Positions 33,797-40,914 of a stretch of 64,000 bases of DNA are shown one piece after another (positions within the stretch are counted from its first letter, which is position 1; each line of letters starts with the position of its first letter). The position numbers were made by a program, and so were the translations under genes. Origin of the DNA: JAMQPK01 sp963782595 (GTDB lineage Bacteria; Acidobacteriota; Vicinamibacteria; Vicinamibacterales; JAMQPK01); contig CAWAKJ010000007.1 in assembly GCA_963782595.1 (NCBI GenBank), forward strand, positions 62,001 through 126,000. The letters are read 5' to 3'. Under the pieces are notes generated by a model, which was given only the letters and a program-made list of their open reading frames with translations, had not been told where the DNA came from and searched no databases.

Positions 33797-34360
33797 ATGA
33801 ACGTGTCGCGTTCCGCCAAATTGACGTGCTGTGCGCTCGCGGCTGTGCTCGTCGGCGGCTTCGGCAATCGCGTGCTCAGCCAGGGCGGAGGCGGGGACGC
33901 CCCTCCGCTGCTCAATGCAAAGAGACTGAGGTTGCAACCCGAAGAAATGAACCCTCCTCTGAAAATCTTCGGTGATTCGTCAAAGGAAGGCTTTTACATC
34001 TATCGCAACCGATTCGGTCCGCATCAGACGAGCCGGCCTCACTATCACGACAAGGATCGATGGGCGATGGTCGTCAAAGGTACGTGGTACACCGGCGAAG
34101 GCGACGTCTTCAGGCCGGAGAAGATGGTGCCGATCAAAGCAGGGGGCTTCATGTTCCACCCGGCCGGCCTGCATCATTACGACGGCTCGATGGACGACAA
34201 CGAAGTCATCGTGCAGCTGATGGGCTACGGCCCGGTCAATTCCGTTCAGACCGAGGTTGACGAGAAAGGCAATCCCATCGGCAACAATCCGTTGAACCCG
34301 AACCGCGGCCGGGGAACAGCCGCGCCGACTGGAACGGGTCGGGGGAGGGGAGGACAATAG
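33797..34360 (+). CDS. Secreted cupin-domain protein with Gly-Arg-rich tail
   Basis: The start at 33797 follows AGGAGG by 5 bases. A signal peptide (1 to about 29) precedes a single cupin domain with FGPHQTSRPHYHDKDRWAMV (His and His ligands), GTWYTGEGDVF and FMFHPAGLHHYDGSM. The complete His set suggests a metal-binding cupin. The last 25 residues are low-complexity (NPNRGRGTAAPTGTGRGRGG), as in many exported proteins of this group, including the DUF1080 protein. It ends one base before the convergent SnoaL-like gene. The catalysed reaction is unknown. Confidence 0.85.
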   Translation: MNVSRSAKLTCCALAAVLVGGFGNRVLSQGGGGDAPPLLNAKRLRLQPEEMNPPLKIFGDSSKEGFYIYRNRFGPHQTSRPHYHDKDRWAMVVKGTWYTGEGDVFRPEKMVPIKAGGFMFHPAGLHHYDGSMDDNEVIVQLMGYGPVNSVQTEVDEKGNPIGNNPLNPNRGRGTAAPTGTGRGRGGQ

Positions 34361-34361
34361 A

Positions 34362-34787
34362 CTAACGCCGTTGGGGCGCCATGTTCCTGATGGCCGCGAT
34401 GCGCCATTTGCCCGCTTCGCGCTTGAGCACCATCGTGGTCCAGCGTTGGACGTCGCCGCCGGTGATGTCGTAACTGCCGTCAGCGATCGCCACCTCTGGT
34501 GTGATGAAGCGGATCGATGCGATGTCGGTACTGCGCGCCCCTGGATTCTGGTTCGTCGATCGAGCCGTACCCGCGACCACGTCCGTTCGCCCACGCCGCC
34601 ACTCGCCACCTGTTGTGTACTGATCGGCATCGGCGGTGAACAGGTCTGCGATGGTATTTGAGTCTCGTGCGTTGCGCGCGTCCATGTAGCTCTGGATGAG
34701 CGCTTTGATCGCCGCTTCATCCACGGGCGCTTGCGCTGACATTCCCGGCGTCGCGAGCAGAGTGAGGATGATCGCAATGTTTCTCAT
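34362..34787 (-). CDS. Secreted SnoaL/DUF4440-like protein (NTF2 fold)
   Basis: This 141-residue protein has a signal peptide ending in MSAQA and an NTF2-like cone fold: DEAAIKALIQSYMDARNARD, ADLFTADADQYTTGG, VAIADGSYDI and WTTMVLKREAGKWRIAAIRNM. It matches the SgcJ/EcaC or DUF4440 group, for which no general activity is known. Its start overlaps the stop of the upstream hydrolase gene in a reverse ATGA arrangement, so it is the second gene of a two-gene operon. Confidence 0.85.
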   Translation of the reverse strand: MRNIAIILTLLATPGMSAQAPVDEAAIKALIQSYMDARNARDSNTIADLFTADADQYTTGGEWRRGRTDVVAGTARSTNQNPGARSTDIASIRFITPEVAIADGSYDITGGDVQRWTTMVLKREAGKWRIAAIRNMAPQRR

Positions 34788-36910
34788 GTTGGATTAGCAC
34801 TCCACGCTTGAATGAGCGTCAGATTCTTCTTTTTCAATTCTCGATAGCAGTCCGGCAGGTCGAAGCTGGTGAGCACGCCTGGCGGTAACGCCGACAGCGG
34901 CCAGCGATAGTCCCTGGCTTCCGCGACCTCGCTGTACGAGCTCAAGGCGTGCTTGAGCGTCACCTGAATCACGTGCGGCGAGAGCAGCGCGGCGAACGTC
35001 GCGGGCAATGCACCGTAGCCGTTCGCCGCCAGATGGATTTGTCCGTAGCCCCAGGCGTTTAGCCAGTCGAGCACCCGGAGCACGTCAAACGTCCGCTGGC
35101 CGATGTACGGATAGTCCAGCATGAGCGCGTGCGACGAATAGAAATAGTCGGTGCTGTATTCGCCGCGGTCGTTCACGCTGGTCGTCTGTGGCTCGGAATC
35201 GCCGACGCCGCGCACGTCGCACGTATGGAAAGCCGCCGTGGGATCGGACTCGATGAGATCGCGAACGAGCCGCTCGCTGCGAAGCTCTTCGTCGGCAGAT
35301 TCATGGGAAATGTACAGGATCGCCTTGTTGCCGTCTCGGGGCGGACGCGAGAGGAGCGGTTCCTGCGTGAGCCGGTAGACAATCGCATGCACGCCGGGAT
35401 CCGTTTCCACCATGTAGGGAAGCGCATGCTTCATCGGATATTTCCGGTCTGGTAGCGGCCTAAGAATCCGGAATTCGGGAGCCCCAATCCGCGCCGGCAG
35501 CCGAAGCGTTGCGGCCACTGTTTGTGGCAGCGCGGCGCCGTCGAGGTCGAGACGTTTTGACGCGAGCGAGCGAGACTTCTCCTGCGTGAAGCCGTAGATC
35601 GTCTTCGATTTCAATTCCGCCACCTGTCCGTGCGGGGTGGCCCACAGAATCTCGTCTTTTTCCAAAGCAAGTTTCGGCTCTGTCCTGGCGTCTGAGATTC
35701 CGGTGCAGCGATTGAACCAGCGGTACATCGCTTCGCGGTTCTCCTGGGAGTAGCCGTGATAGGTCGGTCCCACGAAGTACGCAATGTTGTCTTCGGCGCC
35801 AAGCAGGCGATAGAGACGCTTCAGGCGGTGGTACGCCGCCTCGTTACCGCGAGCGTCGAAGTAGTCTTTCTCCTTGGCCAGGATGATGACTGGTTTCGGT
35901 GCGAGCGCTGCCAGAAAATCTTCGTGATCGAGGCCCAGTGCGAGCACCCTCGGCGGGCACTGCTCCATGTCGGCCCCGAGCTCGTTCTCCATGTTTCGCC
36001 GGAACTCGGTGACGAAACAACTCGGTGCCGCCATGGTCCAGCGATCTTCGACACCGCAGAGCCAGGTCGTCATCGTGCCACCGCCGGAGTTCCCGGTGAT
36101 GCCCAGGTGCCGGACGTCCACTTCCTTGCGCGACATCAGGTAGTCGAGCGCGCGAATGCCGTCCCACGCCCGCCACATCCAGAAGCGCTCGTCGACCAGG
36201 ATCTGCTGGATGCCGGCGTAGTTGTGCTCTGCGGTCCCCGTCCCACGCATGGGTTTCCAGCTCGCGTCCACGTACTGCATCCGTTCGCCCTGTCCGATCG
36301 GATCGAGGATCAGTACCACATAGCCGAGTCTCGCCAGTCCCTGGCAGAAGGACTGATACGTCTCAATCCCCTTGCCGTTGTCTGAATGTCCGCACGAGGC
36401 CACCACACCAGGGAGCGGAACACTTCGGCCTTTCGGAATGTAGAGATTCGCCGACACGATGAACCCTGGACGGCTTTCGAAGAGCACGTTCTCGATCTTG
36501 TACGCGTCCCGTTCGACGACCTTTGTCACCCGCGGATTGAGCGGTGTCTTTTCTGGATACGGTCCGAAACAGTCGCGAATCTTTCCGCGGACCGTTGCGA
36601 TATAGGCTTCGGCGTCGGCCCTCGTGCTCAATTGCGCCAGCCTCCTGAGCCGTTCCTCGTGTATCGCGTTCTCACGCGCGACGAAGAACTCCTGCACCAT
36701 GCGCGGAAAACGGTTGAGCCGGGCGAGTGCCGGCGGCTCGATGGCGCGTGCCGCCTGCATCGCGTAGGCGGGGCTTGCCGCGCCGAAGCGATCTGTCAGC
36801 TGCGCGAAGGCGGGGCCCGCCAGCGCCACACCAGCACCCGCGACGGAACAGGTCTGGAGCATCCGCCGGCGCGAAATGCTCCTGGGACGGCCAGGTCTGT
36901 CTTCCTTCAT
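34784..36910 (-). CDS. Tat-exported alpha/beta-hydrolase (acetyl xylan esterase-like)
   Basis: ATG 36910 gives a Tat-type signal: SISRRRMLQTCSVAGAGVALA with the twin arginines about 14-17. The open frame runs further upstream but is implausible. The 708-residue protein has an alpha/beta-hydrolase core with GVVASCGHSDNGKG, VVLILDPIGQGERMQY, the nucleophile elbow GITGNSGGGTMT and a second, C-terminal region (VRGVGDSEPQ, LAANGYGALPATFAAL) resembling another, probably degenerate hydrolase domain. Such large bacterial proteins are often annotated as acetyl xylan esterases; the substrate is not proven. It is coupled to the SnoaL-like gene. Confidence 0.83.
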   Translation of the reverse strand: MKEDRPGRPRSISRRRMLQTCSVAGAGVALAGPAFAQLTDRFGAASPAYAMQAARAIEPPALARLNRFPRMVQEFFVARENAIHEERLRRLAQLSTRADAEAYIATVRGKIRDCFGPYPEKTPLNPRVTKVVERDAYKIENVLFESRPGFIVSANLYIPKGRSVPLPGVVASCGHSDNGKGIETYQSFCQGLARLGYVVLILDPIGQGERMQYVDASWKPMRGTGTAEHNYAGIQQILVDERFWMWRAWDGIRALDYLMSRKEVDVRHLGITGNSGGGTMTTWLCGVEDRWTMAAPSCFVTEFRRNMENELGADMEQCPPRVLALGLDHEDFLAALAPKPVIILAKEKDYFDARGNEAAYHRLKRLYRLLGAEDNIAYFVGPTYHGYSQENREAMYRWFNRCTGISDARTEPKLALEKDEILWATPHGQVAELKSKTIYGFTQEKSRSLASKRLDLDGAALPQTVAATLRLPARIGAPEFRILRPLPDRKYPMKHALPYMVETDPGVHAIVYRLTQEPLLSRPPRDGNKAILYISHESADEELRSERLVRDLIESDPTAAFHTCDVRGVGDSEPQTTSVNDRGEYSTDYFYSSHALMLDYPYIGQRTFDVLRVLDWLNAWGYGQIHLAANGYGALPATFAALLSPHVIQVTLKHALSSYSEVAEARDYRWPLSALPPGVLTSFDLPDCYRELKKKNLTLIQAWSANPT

Positions 36911-36998
36911 GTGTGGCGCTCCTGAACGATTACCGTTTGTGCTACAACAAATTACTGATGCTGTAAATGTCTTCGACGGCGCGAAAGTATATTTCTCC

Positions 36999-38324
36999 GT
37001 GAATTCGTATATCCGCGACGAGGTCGAGACGCTGCCGCGCTCGGACATGCGCACGCTGCAGTTGCAGCGCCTGCAGGCCGGCGTTCGGCGAGTGTCCGCC
37101 ACTGTACCGTTCTATCGAGACCGCCTGAGCCGGGCCGGAGTGTCCCCGGACGGCGTCAGATCTCTCGAGGACCTCGCCCGTCTGCCGTTCACGACCAAGG
37201 CGGACCTCCGCGATAACTATCCGCTCGATCTGCTCGCGGTGCAAATGGAAGATGTCGTTCGCATTCACGCATCCAGCGGGACCACCGGCAAGCCCACCGT
37301 TGTGGCCTATACGCGCAACGATATCGATCTCTGGGCCGATCTCGTCGCCCGCTGTTACGCCGCCGCGGGCGTGACCAGACACGACGTCGTGCACAACGCC
37401 TATGGGTACGGGCTCTTCACCGGCGGCCTCGGGCTTCACTATGGCGCAGAACGGCTCGGGGCGGCGGTAATACCGGTGTCGGGCGGCAATACCAGCCGGC
37501 AGGTGATGATCATGCGCGACTTCGGCAGCACGGTCCTGTGCTGCACGCCGTCGTATTCGCTGCTGCTCGCCGAGGCGATTGCGCAGGAACATGTCGACGT
37601 CACGTCGCTGTCGCTCAAAGTGGGCCTCTTCGGCGCCGAACCCTGGTCGGAACCGATGCGCCTGGAGATCGAGTCGCGGCTGGGCATCACGGCCCTCAAT
37701 CTTTACGGCCTTTCCGAAGTGATCGGTCCCGGCGTGGCGTGCGAGTGCACGTACAAACAGGGCATGCACATCTTCGAAGATCATTTCATCCCCGAGATCA
37801 TCGATCCCGATACCGGCGAGCCGCTAGCCGACGGCGAGATGGGGGAGCTCGTGTTGACCTGCGTCACCAAAGAGGCGCTGCCGCTCGTTCGGTATCGCAC
37901 GCGGGACCGCACGCGATTGATGCGCGACACGTGTGCGTGCGGGCGAACGACCGTGCGGATGGATCGCATTGTGGGGCGCACCGATGACATGATCATCGTG
38001 CGCGGTGTGAATGTCTTTCCCTCGCAGATCGAGGCGGTGCTGCTGAAGGTCGGTGAAACCGCGCCGCACTATCAGATTGTCGTGGATCGCCGCCAGGATG
38101 AGATGGACGAGATGGACGTCCTGGTGGAAATGACGGCCGAGACGCTGGGTGTCACTGAACGGCTGGTGCAGATCGAGCAGCGCCTCAAGTTCGAAGTGCA
38201 GAGCAGCCTCGGCATTACGTGCAACGTGAAGCTGGTGGAGCCTGGCCAGGTGGCGCGCAGCGAGGGCAAGGCTGTGCGCGTGATCGACCGGCGGGCCTTG
38301 GCCGCCGAAAGGATCAGCCGATGA
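36999..38324 (+). CDS. Phenylacetate-CoA ligase-like adenylate-forming enzyme
   Basis: This 441-residue ligase contains ASSGTTGKPTVVAYT (ATP-binding P-loop), YGYGLFTGGLGLHYGAE, NLYGLSEVIGPGVACEC, RYRTRDRTRL and GRTDDMIIVRGVNVFPSQIE, all typical of PaaK. It would activate an aryl or short carboxylic acid to its CoA thioester. GTG 36999 is the only reasonable start, since the frame opens into the divergent hydrolase gene and has no ATG before YIRDEVETLPR. No other phenylacetate pathway genes are near. Its stop overlaps the HMG-CoA reductase start as ATGA, which makes aromatic catabolism a weak guess. Confidence 0.9.
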   Translation: MNSYIRDEVETLPRSDMRTLQLQRLQAGVRRVSATVPFYRDRLSRAGVSPDGVRSLEDLARLPFTTKADLRDNYPLDLLAVQMEDVVRIHASSGTTGKPTVVAYTRNDIDLWADLVARCYAAAGVTRHDVVHNAYGYGLFTGGLGLHYGAERLGAAVIPVSGGNTSRQVMIMRDFGSTVLCCTPSYSLLLAEAIAQEHVDVTSLSLKVGLFGAEPWSEPMRLEIESRLGITALNLYGLSEVIGPGVACECTYKQGMHIFEDHFIPEIIDPDTGEPLADGEMGELVLTCVTKEALPLVRYRTRDRTRLMRDTCACGRTTVRMDRIVGRTDDMIIVRGVNVFPSQIEAVLLKVGETAPHYQIVVDRRQDEMDEMDVLVEMTAETLGVTERLVQIEQRLKFEVQSSLGITCNVKLVEPGQVARSEGKAVRVIDRRALAAERISR

Positions 38325-39463
38325 GCATCTCCATTCCACGCAACGACCTCGACCGGCGCGTCGAGCTCGTGCGAAGGCTGCTCGCCAACACCCCGGAGCG
38401 TTACGAAGCGCTCCAGACCGATCTGACGGAGGCGGAGGTGTGCGGGAAGATCGAGAACTTTGTGGGCGCCGTGCCCATCCCCCTCGGATTGTGCGGGCCG
38501 ATCGACATCGCCGGCCAGCATGCCAGGGGCACATTCATCGTGCCGATGGCCACGCTGGAAGGCACGCTGGTCGCATCCTACTCTCGCGGCGCGCGTGTGA
38601 TGAACGAATCGGGCGGTTGCGAAGCCATGGTGCTCGCCGACGGCTTTCTGCGAGGTGCGCTGTTTACGACCAGATCGCTCTCGCAGTCGGCCGCGCTCCT
38701 TGAGTGGTGCCGGGCCAATGAAGCGGAGCTGCGCCAGGTGGTCGAAGACAGCAGCGCGCACATCGACGTCATCGACATGTCGTACGACTGTGTCGGCACG
38801 ACCGTCCTCGTATCGTTCCGCGCGCGTACCGGCGATGCGATGGGCAGTAACATGGCGAGCAAGGCCGCGGCCGCGTTGTCTGACCACGTCGTGGCGCATT
38901 CGTGCCTGGCCGAAGACGCCGTCGTTCCATACCCCGAAGACAAGAAATACATTCCGCTGCGCCAGAAGGGAAAAAAAGTCATCGCGCGAACCCTCGTGAA
39001 GCGGGATGTACTCCTCGATAACACCCGCACCACACTCGAGAAGCTCGCCGCCTTCATCACAGCCTATAAGAACCTGCTGGCGTTGCACGGCTCGTACGCG
39101 TTGAACATTCATGCCGCTAACGGGCTGACCGCGATGTTCCAGGCGTTCGGACAGGACGTGGCCTACATCGGCGAGTGCTCGCAGGCGATCGTGGATTGCC
39201 GGTTCGTTGGTCCGGACACGCTCGAAGTGTCGGTGACGCTGCCAACGCTCATCATCGCCACGGTCGGCGGCGGCACCGGCCTTCCGGCGTTCCGAGCCAC
39301 GCTGTCGATGGTGGAGTGCTATGGAGCGGGGAAGGTGAAGAAGTTGGCGGAGATCATGGCCGCAGTCGTGCTCGCAGGGGAGATAGGCTGTGGCGCCGCT
39401 CAATGTGCCAATGAATTCGTCCGTGCGCACGAGAGCATGGGGAAAAATCGGCCCTCATCCTGA
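38321..39463 (+). CDS. Hydroxymethylglutaryl-CoA reductase, class I-like
   Basis: The ATG overlaps the ligase stop and gives 380 residues. Sequence elements match the catalytic portion of HMG-CoA reductase: IENFVGAVPIPLG, MATLEGTLVAS (catalytic Glu80), RTGDAMGSNM, EDKKYIP (lysine), AFGQDVAYIG (aspartate), TVGGGTGLP and a histidine in FVRAHESMG. The DKK and C-terminal histidine pattern is nearer the class I enzymes of archaea and eukaryotes than to bacterial class II. It would reduce HMG-CoA to mevalonate. No other mevalonate genes are visible. Coupling to a CoA ligase suggests the true substrate may differ. Confidence 0.87.
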   Translation: MSISIPRNDLDRRVELVRRLLANTPERYEALQTDLTEAEVCGKIENFVGAVPIPLGLCGPIDIAGQHARGTFIVPMATLEGTLVASYSRGARVMNESGGCEAMVLADGFLRGALFTTRSLSQSAALLEWCRANEAELRQVVEDSSAHIDVIDMSYDCVGTTVLVSFRARTGDAMGSNMASKAAAALSDHVVAHSCLAEDAVVPYPEDKKYIPLRQKGKKVIARTLVKRDVLLDNTRTTLEKLAAFITAYKNLLALHGSYALNIHAANGLTAMFQAFGQDVAYIGECSQAIVDCRFVGPDTLEVSVTLPTLIIATVGGGTGLPAFRATLSMVECYGAGKVKKLAEIMAAVVLAGEIGCGAAQCANEFVRAHESMGKNRPSS

Positions 39464-39522
39464 ACCACCGCGGCCGTGAACCTGTTGAGCGCCATGTTAG
39501 AGTGGGCGCCTGGAGGAGTCGT

Positions 39523-40806
39523 ATGAAGCGCCGGGACTTTCTGAATGTGGCGCCACTCGCGGCAGGCCTGGTCGCGAGCGGCTTCGACGCCGACTTCAAC
39601 GCGGGATCTCCTGCCTCTGCTCAGGCGCCCTTCGCCGATGAAAAGAGCAAGCTGAAGATCACGGGCGTACGCCTGGTCGAACCGCGACCGCGCAGACCGG
39701 TCCCGGCCTACACGCCGGCGCCGGGGTCCTGGTCGACGAACAAGGTGGAAGTCGCCAACCCGATGTCGATCTATCCCGAATATAAGGCCACGCGTTCGTT
39801 GTTCCAGCCCGACCCGGGCAAGGTGCCCAGTGCGACGGTCGAAATCAGCACAGACAAGGGCATCAAAGGCTATGGCAGCGGCGGGCCCGGCGCCGGCTAC
39901 GTCATCGAAGAGCACCTGACGAAGCTGCTCCTGAACGAGGACCCGTTCAACATCGAACGTCTGTGGGACATCATGTGGCGGTCGACCATGTCCTACGGCC
40001 GCATGGGCGTGGTCGTCAACGCCATCAGCGCCGTGGATCTCGCGTTGTGGGACATCGCCGGCAAGGCTCTGAACATGCCGGTGTACAAACTGCTCGGCGG
40101 CGAAACCAAACCGCGGCTGCCGGCCTATTGCACGGGAAACGACATCGAGCAGCACGTCGAGTTCGGTTACAAACGCCTGAAGCTGGCTATTCCGTACGGT
40201 CCCGCCGATGGCCTCGACGGCATGCGCAAGAACGTCGAGCTCGTGCAACGCGCGCGGAAGGCGCTCGGACCAGACGGCGACATCATGCTGGATTGCTGGA
40301 TGGCGTGGACGGAGCGCTACACGCTCGAAATCGCCGAGATGATGGCGCCGTATCGCGTGTACTGGATGGAAGAGTGCCTGCAGCCCCACGACTACGAAGG
40401 ATTCGGACGGCTTGCGGCGCAAATTACGAGCACCCGCATCGTGACCGGCGAGCACGAATACACGCGGTATGGATTCCGGCAGCTTCTCGAGAACGGACTG
40501 AGAACCATCTGGCAGCCCGACATCCACTGGTGCGGGGGGCTGACGGAGATGCGTCGCATCGCGGCGCTGGCAGCGGCCTACGACATCCCCGTGATTCCGC
40601 ATAGCGGCGGCGGGAGAGATGGCGTCCACTTCATCATGGCGACGCCAAACAGTCCGTGGGCCGAGCTGTTCATGCCCGCCCCGGGCGGTCCCAAAGAGGT
40701 GTACGACCGCTACGAAGAAGAGAACATGATCACGCGCGGCCCCGAAGGCATTTACGTGCGACCCTCAAACGCGCCCGGGTTCGGGTGGGATTTTCTGGTC
40801 AGTTGA
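39523..40806 (+). CDS. Tat-exported enolase-superfamily dehydratase (L-rhamnonate dehydratase-like)
   Basis: ATG 39523, preceded by GGAGG, starts a Tat-type signal (MKRRDFLNVAPLAAGL). The 427-residue enzyme has the enolase-superfamily barrel: LPAYCTGNDIEQH, IMLDCWMAWTERY (metal Asp), YWMEECLQPHDYEGF (metal Glu), VTGEHEYTRYGF and the histidine in IPVIPHSGGGRDG. That set fits L-rhamnonate dehydratase, which removes water from sugar acids. Export is unusual, since the family is normally cytoplasmic. Together with nearby exported PQQ dehydrogenases it may act on periplasmic aldonates. Confidence 0.87.
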   Translation: MKRRDFLNVAPLAAGLVASGFDADFNAGSPASAQAPFADEKSKLKITGVRLVEPRPRRPVPAYTPAPGSWSTNKVEVANPMSIYPEYKATRSLFQPDPGKVPSATVEISTDKGIKGYGSGGPGAGYVIEEHLTKLLLNEDPFNIERLWDIMWRSTMSYGRMGVVVNAISAVDLALWDIAGKALNMPVYKLLGGETKPRLPAYCTGNDIEQHVEFGYKRLKLAIPYGPADGLDGMRKNVELVQRARKALGPDGDIMLDCWMAWTERYTLEIAEMMAPYRVYWMEECLQPHDYEGFGRLAAQITSTRIVTGEHEYTRYGFRQLLENGLRTIWQPDIHWCGGLTEMRRIAALAAAYDIPVIPHSGGGRDGVHFIMATPNSPWAELFMPAPGGPKEVYDRYEEENMITRGPEGIYVRPSNAPGFGWDFLVS

Positions 40807-40808
40807 AG

Positions 40809-40914
40809 AAACACGATCACGAAGGTCACTAAGATGGGAACAACACAAGATCACGAAGAGTCCAAAAGTTCTTTGTGATCTTGTCCGGCTCCTACCTTTG
40901 TGATCTTGGTGTTT
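40809..40914. terminator. Nested inverted repeat built from GATCACGAAG units between convergent genes
   Basis: The inner stem pairs 40846-40859 (CAAGATCACGAAGA) with 40869-40883, one G-U pair aside, around a loop of about 9 bases. The outer arms 40809-40826 and 40894-40914 are also mutually complementary (AAACAC...GATCACGAAGGT). The right outer arm lies inside the last codons of the PQQ-cytochrome gene. Position and symmetry fit a bidirectional terminator, while the repeated GATCACGAAG word suggests a mobile or amplified intergenic repeat. Confidence 0.6.

Noticed and set aside
36911..37102. Upstream extension of the Tat hydrolase frame
   Set aside because: It runs into the 5' end of the PaaK-type gene on the other strand and would bury the Tat signal at residue 65. 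ATG 36910 places the twin arginines correctly.
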